Source of the DNA: Cronobacter turicensis z3032
GTDB lineage: Bacteria; Pseudomonadota; Gammaproteobacteria; Enterobacterales; Enterobacteriaceae
Reading direction: 5' to 3'
Assembly: GCA_000027065.2 (NCBI GenBank)
Contig: FN543093.2
Span: 3,600,074 to 3,664,073 of the forward strand
Length of the DNA: 64,000 nt
A model generated the notes under the pieces. The model ran no database searches. It saw only the letters and a list, made by a program, of their open reading frames with translations, and had not been told where the DNA came from. Shown here piece after piece: positions 39,990 to 52,004 of the stretch. Position numbers and translations under genes: made by a program. Each line of letters opens with the position of its first letter. Position 1 is the first letter of the stretch.

Positions 39990-41118
39990 TTTGCCACCCT
40001 TAAGTCTTTATATCCATATCCCCTGGTGCGTGCAGAAGTGCCCTTATTGCGACTTCAATTCCCACGCGCTCAAGGGCGAAGTGCCGCATGACGATTATGT
40101 CCAGCATCTGTTAAGCGATCTGGATAACGACGCCCCCTGGGCGCAGGGCCGCGAGGTGAAGACGATTTTCATCGGCGGCGGCACGCCGAGCCTGCTTTCC
40201 GGCCCCGCGATGCAAACCTTGTTGGACGGCGTGCGGGCGCGGCTTGCGCTCGCGTCGGATGCTGAAATCACGATGGAAGCCAACCCTGGCACCGTGGAGG
40301 CTGACCGCTTTGTGGAGTATCAGCGCGCAGGCGTGAACCGCATTTCTATCGGCGTGCAGAGCTTCAGCGAGCCGAAACTCGCGCGTCTTGGCCGTGTTCA
40401 CGGGCCGGAAGAGGCGAAGCGCGCGGCGCGTCTCGCCAGCGGTCTCGGGCTTCGCAGCTTTAACCTCGATTTGATGCACGGCCTGCCGGATCAGTCGCTG
40501 GAAGAGGCGCTTGATGATTTGCGCCAGGCGATCGCGCTGAACCCGCCGCATCTGTCCTGGTATCAGTTGACCATCGAACCAAATACGCTGTTTGGCTCAC
40601 GCCCGCCAGTGCTGCCTGACGACGACGCGCTGTGGGATATTTTCGAGCAGGGCCATCAGTTGCTGACCGCCGCCGGGTATGAGCAGTATGAAACGTCGGC
40701 CTACGCGAAACCGGGTTATCAGTGCCAGCACAACCTGAATTACTGGCGCTTCGGGGATTATCTGGGGATCGGCTGCGGCGCGCACGGTAAAATAACGCTG
40801 GCGGACGGGTGTATTTTGCGTACCGCGAAAACCCGTCACCCGCGCGGCTATATGACCGGTAATTACCTGGATAAACAGCATGAGGTTGAGACGCAGGATA
40901 AGCCGTTCGAGTTTTTCATGAACCGTTTTCGCCTGCTGGAGCCTGCGCCGCGCGCCGAGTTTGCACGTTATACGGGGCTTAGTGAAGCCGCGATTCGCCC
41001 GCAGATTGACGAGGCGATTGCGCTGAATTATCTGGCGGAAACGCCGGAGAGCTGGCAGATAACCGAGCACGGTAAGCTGTTTCTTAACTCGCTGCTGGAG
41101 TTATTCCTGGCAGAGTAG
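39982..41118 (+). CDS. hemW: Heme chaperone HemW (radical SAM)
   Basis: 378 residues, as in E. coli YggW. The radical SAM cluster motif CVQKCPYC has Cys16, Cys20 and Cys23; GGGTPSLL and the C-terminal HemN-like domain are present. Earlier named an oxygen-independent coproporphyrinogen oxidase; current knowledge gives a heme chaperone role. It lacks the extra N-terminal features of true HemN. Last gene of its run; a REP pair follows. Confidence 0.95.
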   Translation: MADLPPLSLYIHIPWCVQKCPYCDFNSHALKGEVPHDDYVQHLLSDLDNDAPWAQGREVKTIFIGGGTPSLLSGPAMQTLLDGVRARLALASDAEITMEANPGTVEADRFVEYQRAGVNRISIGVQSFSEPKLARLGRVHGPEEAKRAARLASGLGLRSFNLDLMHGLPDQSLEEALDDLRQAIALNPPHLSWYQLTIEPNTLFGSRPPVLPDDDALWDIFEQGHQLLTAAGYEQYETSAYAKPGYQCQHNLNYWRFGDYLGIGCGAHGKITLADGCILRTAKTRHPRGYMTGNYLDKQHEVETQDKPFEFFMNRFRLLEPAPRAEFARYTGLSEAAIRPQIDEAIALNYLAETPESWQITEHGKLFLNSLLELFLAE

Positions 41119-41140
41119 CGGGCTCTGGCGTGGCTGCATA

Positions 41141-41217
41141 TGGCGGGTGCGCGGAGCTTACCCGCCCTACGAGCCTGGAAAGGGTGTTGTAGGGCGGATA
41201 AGCGCAGCGCATCCACC
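41141..41217. repeat. Paired inverted REP elements (BIME)
   Basis: Copy one (41141-41171) reads ggcgggtgcgcggagcttac and ends ccgccctac; copy two (41189-41217) is the same unit in reverse, matching at 24 of 29 bases. This is the layout of an enterobacterial BIME, between convergent hemW and ftsP. Confidence 0.8.
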
Positions 41218-41251
41218 GTTTACCACCCACTGGCGTCATGCCCCCGGACAC

Positions 41252-41280
41252 AAAAAAGCCGCTTCGCAGCGGCTTTTTTA
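41252..41280. terminator. Bidirectional hemW/ftsP terminator
   Basis: Stem agccgct/agcggct with loop TCGC, an A-run on the left and a seven-T run on the right. It lies 16 bp from the ftsP stop. Confidence 0.9.
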
Positions 41281-41295
41281 CATCCATCGGACGAC

Positions 41296-42708
41296 TTACG
41301 GCGCCGGGTTCACAACCATCTGCCCCACCGAACCGCGGTCGGCCATCTCCAGCGTCTGGCTCGAATAGAGGAACGGGAAATGCTCCCACGAGGGCTGGCT
41401 GAAATACACCAGCAGCTCCACCTGACCATCCACCCACACCGTATCCTTCCACCCGCGATCTTCCGGGAACGGCGCGGCGCCATTCACGCTGCGGATAAGA
41501 AAACTCACGCCTTCCATATGGAACGACTGCGGCATATCGGAACGCACCGTCCAGCGCTCCCACGCGCCCTGCTGGGTTTGCACGTCGGTACGCTTCATAT
41601 CCCACAGCTGACCGTTAATGCCCGGATCGTCGCTTAAGGTAATCTCGCGGCTACGCACCGGCGCGCCGTTGATAATCTCATCCGGCAGCAGACGCATCGG
41701 CAGCGTATCCGTTACCAGCGGCAACAGGCCGGTGGGCCGCAGCGTCAGCACCAGTGTGGAGATGAGAATGCTGGAGGGCTCGAAAATTCCGCGAATACGA
41801 TCCATGATCGACGCCGCTTCGCCGCAGGTCATCGAGACCTCATCGCCGTTGGTCATATCAATGAGCACTTCGCGGCGCTCGCCGGGCGCCAGCGCCAGCT
41901 GTTTGACTGAAACCGGCGCGGGCAGAAACCCCTGATCGCCTGCGATCACGTGCAGCGGGCGGCCATCGCTCATCTGCAGCAGATAGCGGCGCGCGTTAGA
42001 GGCGTTCAGCAACCGCAGACGCACCCAGCCGCGCGAGACTTCCACATACGGGCTCTGCGCGCCGTTCACCAGCAGCGTATCGCCGACAAAACCGCCGCTG
42101 CCCGGCTCGCTGTATTCCGGCGTGCCGAAATTGTCGAGGCGCTTGTCCTGAATAATGACCGGGAAATCGTCAACGCCATAGTGGTTCGGCACTGGCAGCG
42201 CTTTGCTCACGGCGTCTTCCACCAGCCACATGCCCGCAAGGCCGTTATAGACCTGCTGGCCGGTGCGGTTGGGCGTATTGGCGTGATACCAGAGCGTCGC
42301 GGAGGCCTGGCGTACCGGCAGCACCGGCGCCCAGTCGGCGCCTGGCGACATCATGCGCGCCGCGCCGCCCATCAGCGGCCCCGGCACTTGCAGCCCGCTC
42401 ACCGTCATGGCGACATTTTCTTGCAGACGATTGCTGTAGATAAGCTTGACGTCATCGCCGCTCCAGACGCGGATAGTCGGGCCCATATAGCGGCCATTGA
42501 AACCCCAGACCTGCGCGCGGGTGCCCGGCACGAAAGACCAGTGGGCGCGAGAGAGCGTCAGAAACAGCGGCTGGCCGCGGCGCGACTCCAGCAGCGGCGG
42601 CACCGGCAGCGCCTGTTGCTGGCCTGCGGCATGCGCCCTCAGCGGCACCGCGCCCGCGCAAAGCGCAGCGCCCGATGCCTGAATAAACTGACGCCGACTG
42701 AGTGACAT
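41296..42708 (-). CDS. ftsP: Cell division protein FtsP (SufI)
   Basis: 470 residues, as in E. coli SufI. The Tat signal is clear: SRRQFIQASGAALCAGAVPL with twin Arg at 5-6 and cleavage after RAHA. Multicopper-oxidase fold with three cupredoxin domains but without the usual His copper clusters, so it is structural. It protects the divisome under stress in the periplasm. It lies 47 bp after plsC on the same strand. Confidence 0.95.
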   Translation of the reverse strand: MSLSRRQFIQASGAALCAGAVPLRAHAAGQQQALPVPPLLESRRGQPLFLTLSRAHWSFVPGTRAQVWGFNGRYMGPTIRVWSGDDVKLIYSNRLQENVAMTVSGLQVPGPLMGGAARMMSPGADWAPVLPVRQASATLWYHANTPNRTGQQVYNGLAGMWLVEDAVSKALPVPNHYGVDDFPVIIQDKRLDNFGTPEYSEPGSGGFVGDTLLVNGAQSPYVEVSRGWVRLRLLNASNARRYLLQMSDGRPLHVIAGDQGFLPAPVSVKQLALAPGERREVLIDMTNGDEVSMTCGEAASIMDRIRGIFEPSSILISTLVLTLRPTGLLPLVTDTLPMRLLPDEIINGAPVRSREITLSDDPGINGQLWDMKRTDVQTQQGAWERWTVRSDMPQSFHMEGVSFLIRSVNGAAPFPEDRGWKDTVWVDGQVELLVYFSQPSWEHFPFLYSSQTLEMADRGSVGQMVVNPAP

Positions 42709-42755
42709 AGTTGCTCCATGAAAACGGGTAATGAATGACGGTCTGCCCGTCAGTC

Positions 42756-43493
42756 TCAGATCTTGCCAGCGGCTTCGCGCTCGGCCACTTCTTTATCCAG
42801 CTGGACGATTTTCTCTTCCATCAGCTGGCGGCAGTGGGCGGCAAGTTCCCGTACCTGTTCTTTTCCCCAACCCTGGGTGTCAACAGGCGGTAACATTTCG
42901 ACGATGACCAGACCGTTGTTCCAACGGTTGAGCTTGATTTTACCATGGGTATTGGAAACACAGACCGGAATAATCGGCACGCCAGCGGCGATAGCGGCAT
43001 GAAACGCGCCGGTTTTAAACGGCATCAGGCCGCGCCCGCGGCTACGGGTGCCTTCCGGAAACATCCAGATGGAGATATCGCGCTTGCGGAACTGCTCCAC
43101 CACTTCGGCGATGGTGCTGTGCGCCTTGCTGCGGTTATTACGGTCGATAAGCAGGTTGCCGGTCAGCCAGTAGAGCTGGCCGAAGAACGGGATCCAAATC
43201 AGGCTTTTTTTGCCGACGGTCACGGTCGGCGGCTGAACGATTTTCGACGCCGTCACCATGTCGTAGTTGTTCTGGTGGTTGCCGATGTAAATCGCGTTGC
43301 CGTAGTTTTCGGCGCCCTGCGGCTTACGCAGCTCCACCTTCAGGCCGAACACGGTGGAAAGACGGCCGAACAGATGGCCAAACGTCGCCACATGGCGCGG
43401 ATTACGCGGGCTGAAGAGACACCAGATACAGCCCAGAACAGAGACCACAATACTGTAGAGAACCACAATAATCATTCGAACGATCGATAACAT
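42756..43493 (-). CDS. plsC: 1-acyl-sn-glycerol-3-phosphate acyltransferase
   Basis: 245 residues from ATG 43493, which has AGAGGTAGTT upstream and matches E. coli PlsC; the longer frame from 43550 adds 19 residues. It acylates lysophosphatidic acid at position 2 in phospholipid synthesis. The H-X4-D catalytic motif is NHQNNYD (His73, Asp78), with FPEGTRSRG further on. Hydrophobic N-terminal membrane helix. It follows parC and precedes ftsP, as in E. coli. Confidence 0.96.
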   Translation of the reverse strand: MLSIVRMIIVVLYSIVVSVLGCIWCLFSPRNPRHVATFGHLFGRLSTVFGLKVELRKPQGAENYGNAIYIGNHQNNYDMVTASKIVQPPTVTVGKKSLIWIPFFGQLYWLTGNLLIDRNNRSKAHSTIAEVVEQFRKRDISIWMFPEGTRSRGRGLMPFKTGAFHAAIAAGVPIIPVCVSNTHGKIKLNRWNNGLVIVEMLPPVDTQGWGKEQVRELAAHCRQLMEEKIVQLDKEVAEREAAGKI

Positions 43494-43730
43494 AACTACC
43501 TCTGAAGCCGCAGCCGCGGACCAGTATAACGGCTTTAACGGAAAACACACCGCTCACGGTCAGGCATCCCTGGCGGCTCATGATGTTGAGCAGACTCAAA
43601 CACTTATTTTTATGCGTCACGCGCAAACAAACAATGGCGTGGGCGGGAAAATTACGCAAGCGAGGCGCCGCGCTGCCTGCAGATAATCACAGAAAGCGCG
43701 GCGGCGATGCGTACGCCGGTATTCGGGGGA

Positions 43731-46001
43731 TTACGCCTCGCCGTCGTCAGCTTTCGGGCGCGACGGGGCGTCCACTTCGACGCTGTCGATGCGTTGTAAG
43801 CCGCGCATCAGCGTACCGCGACGCCCGCGTTCGCCATGCACTTTTTGCAACTCTTCCGGGCGCAGTTTGATCTTGCGCTTGCCGACATGCAGCGTCACGG
43901 TGCTCTGCGGCGGCAGGATGGTGAGATAGGCAAGCTTATCGTCGCCCTTCGCCGCATCGGCGGAAGGAATCGAGATAATTTTGTTGCCCTTGCCTTTGGA
44001 GAGCTGCGGGAGATCGGCCACCGGGAACATCAGCATACGCCCCGCCGCCGTAATGGCGAGCAGCATATCGTCGTCATGTTCAATTTCCAGCGGTTTGAGC
44101 ACATGCGCGTTTTCCGGCAGCGTAATCAGCGCTTTACCGGCGCGGTTGCGCGCCACCAGATCGTTGAAGGTGCAGACAAAACCGTAACCCGCGTCAGAGG
44201 CCATCAGGAGCTTCTGATCTTCGCCGGTCATCAGCATATGTTCCACTACCGCGCCTGGCGGCAGCGTCAGTTTGCCGGTAAGCGGCTCGCCCTGACCGCG
44301 CGCCGACGGCAGCGATACCGGATCCAGCGCGTAGCTGCGGCCCGTGGAGTCGATAAACACCACCGGCTGGTTGGTTTTGCCTTTCGCTGACGAGAGCCAG
44401 TTGTCGCCTGCTTTATAACTCAGCGCTTTGGCGTCGATGTCGTGGCCTTTGGCGCTGCGCACCCAGCCCATCTGGGAGAGTACGATAGTGACCGGCTCGG
44501 ACGGCAACATGTCATGCTCGCTCATCGCTTTCGCTTCTTCACGCTCATGCAGCGGCGAGCGGCGATCGTCGCCGTACGCGTCGGCATCCGCCTGGATCTC
44601 TTTTTTCAGGAGAGTATTCATTTTGCGCTCGGAGGCGAGAATGCCCTGGAGCTGATCGCGTTCTTTTTCCAGATCGCTCTGCTCGCCGCGGATCTTCATC
44701 TCTTCAAGCTTCGCGAGATGGCGCAGTTTAAGTTCGAGGATAGCTTCCGCCTGCGTTTCGCTGATGCCGAAACGGCTCATCAGCACCGGCTTCGGCTCAT
44801 CTTCGCCGCGGATAATCTCAATCACTTCGTCGATATTGAGGAACGCGACCAGCAAACCTTCCAGGATATGCAGGCGACGCATGACTTTATCGAGGCGATA
44901 GTTCAGACGGCGGCGCACCGTATCGCGACGGAACACCAGCCATTCGGTGAGGATCTCCAGCAGGTTTTTCACCGCCGGGCGGCCATCAAGCCCAATCATG
45001 TTGAGGTTAATGCGGTAGCTTTTTTCCAGATCGGTGGTGGCGAACAGGTGGTTCATCACCTGATCCATATCCACGCGGTTAGAGCGCGGCACGATAACCA
45101 GACGCGTCGGGTTCTCGTGATCGGACTCATCGCGCAGGTCATCGACCATCGGCAGCTTTTTGGCGCGCATCTGGCTTGCAATCTGCTCCAGCACGCGGGC
45201 GCCGGACACCTGATGCGGCAGCGCGGAAATAACCACCGCGCCGTCTTCTTTCTTCCACACGGCGCGCATACGCACCGAGCCGCGGCCGCTCTGGTAGATT
45301 TTGCGGATTTCAGCGCGGGAGGTAATGATTTCCGCTTCGGTCGGGTAATCCGGGCCCTGCACGATATCCAGCAGTTCATCAAGCGTGGTTTTCGGGCTGT
45401 CGATAAGGCTGACGGCCGCTTTAGCCACTTCACGCAGGTTGTGCGGCGGAATATCCGTCGCCATACCCACCGCGATGCCCGTGGTGCCGTTCAGCAGAAT
45501 GTTCGGCAGGCGCGCCGGCAGCATTTTCGGCTCGTTCAGCGTCCCGTCGAAGTTCGGGACATAATCCACAGTGCCCTGGCCCAGCTCGCCCAGCAGCACT
45601 TCGGCATATTTAGAGAGACGCGATTCGGTGTAACGCATCGCCGCGAAGGATTTCGGATCGTCCGGCGCGCCCCAGTTCCCCTGCCCGTCCACCAGCGGGT
45701 AACGGTACGAGAACGGCTGCGCCATCAGCACCATCGCTTCATAGCAGGCGCTGTCGCCGTGCGGGTGATATTTACCCAGCACGTCACCCACGGTACGGGC
45801 GGATTTTTTGAATTTGGCGCTGGCATTCAACCCCAGTTCCGACATGGCATAGACGATGCGGCGTTGAACAGGCTTAAGCCCGTCGCCGATAAACGGCAGC
45901 GCGCGATCCATGATGACGTACATGGAGTAGTTCAGATAGGCGTTTTCCGTGAATTCATGCAGCGCGAGGCGCTCTGCACCATCGTGAGTTAAGTCACTCA
46001 T
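43731..46001 (-). CDS. parC: DNA topoisomerase IV subunit A
   Basis: 756 residues, four more than E. coli because of an insertion near residue 6. It forms topoisomerase IV with ParE and unlinks daughter chromosomes. The quinolone-determining region [14 protein letters not shown] has Ser84 and Glu88 (E. coli Ser80 and Glu84), both wild type, and the catalytic Tyr lies in [10 protein letters not shown]. parE is about 12 kb away rather than adjacent. Divergent from mdaB. Confidence 0.98.
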   Translation of the reverse strand: MSDLTHDGAERLALHEFTENAYLNYSMYVIMDRALPFIGDGLKPVQRRIVYAMSELGLNASAKFKKSARTVGDVLGKYHPHGDSACYEAMVLMAQPFSYRYPLVDGQGNWGAPDDPKSFAAMRYTESRLSKYAEVLLGELGQGTVDYVPNFDGTLNEPKMLPARLPNILLNGTTGIAVGMATDIPPHNLREVAKAAVSLIDSPKTTLDELLDIVQGPDYPTEAEIITSRAEIRKIYQSGRGSVRMRAVWKKEDGAVVISALPHQVSGARVLEQIASQMRAKKLPMVDDLRDESDHENPTRLVIVPRSNRVDMDQVMNHLFATTDLEKSYRINLNMIGLDGRPAVKNLLEILTEWLVFRRDTVRRRLNYRLDKVMRRLHILEGLLVAFLNIDEVIEIIRGEDEPKPVLMSRFGISETQAEAILELKLRHLAKLEEMKIRGEQSDLEKERDQLQGILASERKMNTLLKKEIQADADAYGDDRRSPLHEREEAKAMSEHDMLPSEPVTIVLSQMGWVRSAKGHDIDAKALSYKAGDNWLSSAKGKTNQPVVFIDSTGRSYALDPVSLPSARGQGEPLTGKLTLPPGAVVEHMLMTGEDQKLLMASDAGYGFVCTFNDLVARNRAGKALITLPENAHVLKPLEIEHDDDMLLAITAAGRMLMFPVADLPQLSKGKGNKIISIPSADAAKGDDKLAYLTILPPQSTVTLHVGKRKIKLRPEELQKVHGERGRRGTLMRGLQRIDSVEVDAPSRPKADDGEA

Positions 46002-46137
46002 TACTCGTTATTCCTCAGAAATGCTGGCCGTACGCGGGGAAACGGCAATATTGCCGCCGATAGTACCCTATCTGCGTCGCCGAGTCACAGCAGGGTTGAT
46101 TGTTGCTTATAGTGCAAAAGTCTTTGCGCTTTTTGCC

Positions 46138-46169
46138 AATATTACCGCATCGCCCGATACGGTAATATT
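46138..46169. promoter_or_regulatory. Inverted repeat upstream of mdaB
   Basis: AATATTACCG and CGGTAATATT form perfect 10-bp arms around a 12-base centre, 32 bp before the mdaB start. A dimeric regulator site for mdaB-ygiN is likely, or it could form a 5' leader hairpin. The protein is unknown. Confidence 0.5.
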
Positions 46170-46200
46170 CATGACAAACGCGATAATTAGAGGACAAATA

Positions 46201-46782
46201 ATGAGCAACGTACTTATCATTAACGGCGCGAAAGAATTCGCCCACTCCAAAGGCCAGCTTAACGACACCCTGACTGAGGTCGCGGAGAGTTACCTGCGCG
46301 ACGTTGGGCATGATGTAAAGGTCACCCGCGCAGACGGCGAGTATGACGCTAAAGAGGAAGTGCAGAAATACCTCTGGGCCGACGTCATTATTTATCAGAT
46401 GCCAGGCTGGTGGATGGGCGCGCCCTGGACCGTGAAAAAGTATATCGACGATGTCTTTACCGAAGGCCACGGCGCGCTGTACGCCAGCGATGGCCGCACC
46501 CGCTCCGACGCCTCGAAAAAGTATGGCTCCGGCGGACTGATTCAGGGCAAAAAATATATGCTGTCGCTCACCTGGAACGCGCCGCTGGAAGCGTTCACCG
46601 AGAAAGATCAGTTCTTCCACGGCGTGGGCGTGGATGGCGTTTACCTGCCGTTCCACAAGGCGAACGAGTTTCTGGGCCTGACCGCGCTGCCGACGTATAT
46701 CGCCAACGACGTGATTAAAATGCCGGACGTGGCGCGCCACATTGCGGAATATCGCGAGCATCTGGCGAAAATTTTTGCTTAA
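46201..46782 (+). CDS. mdaB: NADPH:quinone oxidoreductase MdaB
   Basis: 193 residues, as in E. coli, from ATG 46201 with AGAGGACAAATA upstream; the frame opens further left without support. Flavodoxin-like FAD quinone reductase that makes two-electron quinols, protecting from redox cycling. Conserved QMPGWWMGAPWTVKKYIDDVF and GKKYMLSLTWNAP are present. ygiN follows by 31 bp, making a quinone redox pair. Confidence 0.96.
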   Translation: MSNVLIINGAKEFAHSKGQLNDTLTEVAESYLRDVGHDVKVTRADGEYDAKEEVQKYLWADVIIYQMPGWWMGAPWTVKKYIDDVFTEGHGALYASDGRTRSDASKKYGSGGLIQGKKYMLSLTWNAPLEAFTEKDQFFHGVGVDGVYLPFHKANEFLGLTALPTYIANDVIKMPDVARHIAEYREHLAKIFA

Positions 46783-46813
46783 CTGTCAGACGGTTTTACA
46801 AAAGGAGTTAACC

Positions 46814-47128
46814 ATGCTGACAGTTATAGCAGAAATTCGTACCCGTCCTGGCGCGCACCACCGTCAGGCGGTACTGGAAGAGTTCAAGAAGATCATTCCA
46901 GCGGTGCTGGCGGAAGCGGGTTGCCACGGCTACGCGCCGATGGTGGACAGCGCCACGGGTCTTGATTTTCAGACCAGCGCGCCGGATTCCATCGTGATGG
47001 TGGAACAGTGGGCCAGCGCCGCGCACTTAAAAGCGCATCTGGAAACGCCACATATGCTGGGCTTTCGTGACGCGGTAAAAGGCGATGTGCTGGATACCAC
47101 CATTCGCATTCTGGAAAGCGGCGTCTGA
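46814..47128 (+). CDS. ygiN: Quinol monooxygenase YgiN
   Basis: 104 residues, as in E. coli, from ATG 46814 after AAAGGAGTTAACC. ABM-domain (dimeric alpha-beta barrel) protein that oxidises menadiol to menadione, completing a cycle with MdaB. It ends in a clear terminator shared with katG. Confidence 0.95.
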   Translation: MLTVIAEIRTRPGAHHRQAVLEEFKKIIPAVLAEAGCHGYAPMVDSATGLDFQTSAPDSIVMVEQWASAAHLKAHLETPHMLGFRDAVKGDVLDTTIRILESGV

Positions 47129-47143
47129 CGCTGAAGATGCGCA

Positions 47144-47178
47144 TAAAAAAAGGCGATGAAGATTCATCGCCTTTTTTG
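47144..47178. terminator. Bidirectional ygiN/katG terminator
   Basis: Stem aaggcgatgaa/ttcatcgcctt with a short loop, A-run on the left and a six-T run on the right, between convergent ygiN and katG. Confidence 0.92.
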
Positions 47179-47186
47179 TTAGCCGC

Positions 47187-49427
<2,241 letters not shown>

Positions 49428-49555
49428 CTACCTGTATTAATCTACGGATTCGATAGCCTGTGCCTTGCTTAGAAATGAACCGCGTCCGATGGAGGTTTAC
49501 CCCGCCGTCCCCAGCCGTTAAGCTTCCTGATCCCGTTCCTCAAGACCGTGCCCGC

Positions 49556-50485
49556 ATGAAATTAGCCATCGACGACGACATCACGTTTCGCAAGCTCTCT
49601 ATCTTTATGGCGTTTATGGAGAAGGGAAACATCGCCCGTACCGCCGAGGCGCTGGGCGTAAGCGCCGTCAGCGTGCACCGCGCGCTGCACAGTCTGGAAG
49701 AAGGACTGCGTTGCCCGTTGTTCGTCCACAAGGGCCGCAGCCTGGTGGCGCTGCCTGCCGCCGAAACGCTGCTGGAGTATTGCCAGGAGGCGATCGGTCT
49801 GATGGTGCGCGGCATTGAAGAGACGCGGCGCGCGGCGGGCGTCGGTCTTGGACGGCTGCGGGTCGGCACGCTCTATTCGCTCACGCTGGAAACGGTGCCG
49901 CGTCTGCTGATGGGTATGAAGCTGCGCCGCCCGGAACTGGAACTCGATCTGACGATGGGATCTAACCAGGTGCTGCTGAATATGCTGGAGGACAACGGAC
50001 TGGATGCGATCCTGATTTCCGTTTCAGAAGCGCAGATTGACCGCAAAACGCTGGAAGTGACGCCGCTGTTTCACGACGATATCTATCTGGCGGCCCCGGC
50101 GTCAGAGACGCTCGATACCCGCCGCGAGGCCGATTTGCGCCACTATAAAGACCGCAAATTCGTCTCGCTGGCGGAAGGATTCGCCACCTACGCCGGTTTT
50201 CAGGAGGCGTTCCACGTGGCAGGGTTCGAGCCGGATATCGTCACGCGGGTGAATGATATTTTCTCCATGCTGAGCCTGGTGCAGGCGGGCGTGGGCTTCT
50301 CGCTGGTGCCAGGTCGCATGAAAAAACTGTATGAAAACGACCTGCAACTGCTGAAGCTGGCGGAGCCTTACCAGATGCGCCAGCAGATTGCGCTGGTCTT
50401 CGCCCGCAGCCGCGAGCGCGACCCTAACCTGCTGGCGCTGGCGGCGGAGTGCCGCATGTACGCCTTAAGCCTCAGCAAAAACTAA
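49556..50485 (+). CDS. mdcR: LysR-type regulator of malonate decarboxylase, MdcR
   Basis: 309 residues from ATG 49556; the frame opens at 49460 with an unlikely leader. LysR family: helix-turn-helix at about 15-70 (ARTAEALGVSAVSVHRALHSLEEGL), then an effector domain. It lies at the 3' end of the mdc operon, convergent with mdcH; the two stop codons overlap by 3-4 bp. Identified as MdcR from context. Its operator is probably the palindrome at 57667-57691, 7 kb away at the mdcA promoter. Confidence 0.88.
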   Translation: MKLAIDDDITFRKLSIFMAFMEKGNIARTAEALGVSAVSVHRALHSLEEGLRCPLFVHKGRSLVALPAAETLLEYCQEAIGLMVRGIEETRRAAGVGLGRLRVGTLYSLTLETVPRLLMGMKLRRPELELDLTMGSNQVLLNMLEDNGLDAILISVSEAQIDRKTLEVTPLFHDDIYLAAPASETLDTRREADLRHYKDRKFVSLAEGFATYAGFQEAFHVAGFEPDIVTRVNDIFSMLSLVQAGVGFSLVPGRMKKLYENDLQLLKLAEPYQMRQQIALVFARSRERDPNLLALAAECRMYALSLSKN

Positions 50486-51384
50486 TCGCGGGGCAGCCGC
50501 GCGGCCAGATGCTGCGCCACCGCCATGCCGCTGCGCTCCAGCGAAATACTCTCGCCTTCAAAGCCTGCCTGGCGCGTCAGGCAGGTCAGCACGCCGCCGG
50601 GCGGCATCTCAATGGCAAGCCTCGCCTCACGCTCGCGGGCGGCGATCATCGCCTCCTGCCAGCGCACCGTGCGCGCCATATTAAACGCGAGATCGTCGGC
50701 GATACGCTCAGGCTGCCACAGCACACGGGCGCTGCTGCCGCTGAGGTAAGCGCGCTGCGGGCGTTGCAGCGTGACGCGCGCAAACGCCTGCGCCAGCTGT
50801 TGCGCGGGCGCATCCAAAAGCGCGCAGTGCGACGGCACGCTGACCGCCAGCCGGTTCACTTTCGTGGCGCCGAGCGCGAGCGCCGCCTCGCCTGCCGCCG
50901 CCATCTGCTCATCGCGCCCGGCGATCACAATCTGCGTCTCGGCGTTTAAATTGGCGATGTAAACGCCGTGCGCCGCCGCCAGTTTCTCCACCTGCTCCAG
51001 GCGCAGGCCAAGTATCGCCGTCAGCCCGTAGCCCTCAGGGTACGCCTGCTCCATCACATCGCCGCGCAACGCCACCAGCCGCAGGGCGTCGCGAAAATCG
51101 AGCGCGCCGGCAATGACCGCCGCCGGATACGCGCCGATGGACAAGCCGCTGACTATATCCGGCATCACGCCCTGCGCCATCAGCGCGCGGGCGGAAGAGA
51201 CGCCCGCAATCAGCAGCGCGAGCTGTACGGCACGGGTGTGACGCAGCGCGTCCGGCGTATCGAGCGTCGCCAGTTCGTCGCCCAGCACCTCGCGCGCTTC
51301 CCGCCGGGTGTCATCTTCCGGCAGATGCTGCAACATGCCGGGCCGCTGGGTGCCCTGTCCGGGAAAAGTGAAAATAATCTTCAT
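50482..51384 (-). CDS. mdcH: Malonate decarboxylase subunit epsilon (malonyl-CoA:ACP transacylase)
   Basis: 300 residues from ATG 51384, with GGGAGGATGC before it and a 4-bp overlap with mdcG; the longer frame is not supported. FabD-like fold: FPGQGTQRPGM at 8-18 and the nucleophile Ser82 in GLSIGAY. It loads malonate from malonyl-CoA on the MdcC carrier to start the cycle. Last gene of mdcABCDEFGH. Confidence 0.94.
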   Translation of the reverse strand: MKIIFTFPGQGTQRPGMLQHLPEDDTRREAREVLGDELATLDTPDALRHTRAVQLALLIAGVSSARALMAQGVMPDIVSGLSIGAYPAAVIAGALDFRDALRLVALRGDVMEQAYPEGYGLTAILGLRLEQVEKLAAAHGVYIANLNAETQIVIAGRDEQMAAAGEAALALGATKVNRLAVSVPSHCALLDAPAQQLAQAFARVTLQRPQRAYLSGSSARVLWQPERIADDLAFNMARTVRWQEAMIAAREREARLAIEMPPGGVLTCLTRQAGFEGESISLERSGMAVAQHLAARLPRD

Positions 51385-52001
51385 GCATCCTCCCTGCGCC
51401 AGGGGTCGCGCACGAGCCGCGCGCCCTGGTTGGTTTTTAACAGCGCGCGCCCGTCGCGCAGCCATTCGGTCAGCGAAAACGCGCCGAGCGGCGTTTCAAC
51501 CTGCGTATCGGCGCGGCACGGCAGTTGTGTGACGAGACGCTGCCAGGCGGCGAACGCGTCAGGCTCAACGGGCGCGGGCGCGCGAATCGTAAGATCCAGA
51601 TCGCTTGCCGCGTGCAGCACCGGCATTTCTGTGGCGAGCGCATAGCCGGTAGAGCCGGTAATGCCCCACGCCCACGGCCATTGCCGCTGGGCCAGCTGGA
51701 TGGCCGCCTGCACCGGCTGCTGTGAAACAAACGGCGAGCGCAACAGCGTATTAAGACAGGCGAGCGATTCGGGCGTCGCCGCCCGGGTGATATCCTGCGC
51801 GCTTACCCAGCCGGCGGCGCGCTGTTCACGCTTCACGCCGCGCACGCCGACGGGGATAAGCCCGTTATCGTTCACATCACGCCGCACCACCACAGGCAGA
51901 TGGCTGCGCCACTGCTCGCTCACCCAGGGCGCATCGATGCCCTGAAGCGCGTCGCGACGGTTAAGCCAGAGGAGATCGTGAGGGCGCGGCGTGTCGGTCA
52001 T
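51381..52001 (-). CDS. mdcG: Phosphoribosyl-dephospho-CoA transferase MdcG
   Basis: 206 residues. Nucleotidyltransferase fold: GSTGYALATE (116-125) and the metal Asp pair SDLDL (Asp134, Asp136). It attaches the 2'-(5''-phosphoribosyl)-3'-dephospho-CoA prosthetic group to Ser25 of MdcC. It lies 3 bp after mdcF and overlaps mdcH by 4 bp. Confidence 0.93.
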   Translation of the reverse strand: MTDTPRPHDLLWLNRRDALQGIDAPWVSEQWRSHLPVVVRRDVNDNGLIPVGVRGVKREQRAAGWVSAQDITRAATPESLACLNTLLRSPFVSQQPVQAAIQLAQRQWPWAWGITGSTGYALATEMPVLHAASDLDLTIRAPAPVEPDAFAAWQRLVTQLPCRADTQVETPLGAFSLTEWLRDGRALLKTNQGARLVRDPWRREDA

Positions 52002-52004
52002 GGG

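Noticed and set aside
44900..45800. Quinolone-resistance changes in ParC
   Set aside because: The residues equal to E. coli Ser80 and Glu84 are wild type.
44442..45992. 516-residue plus-strand frame inside parC
   Set aside because: Shadow frame of a GC-rich gene; composition (His, Gln, Arg, Phe) is not protein-like and parC fills the region.
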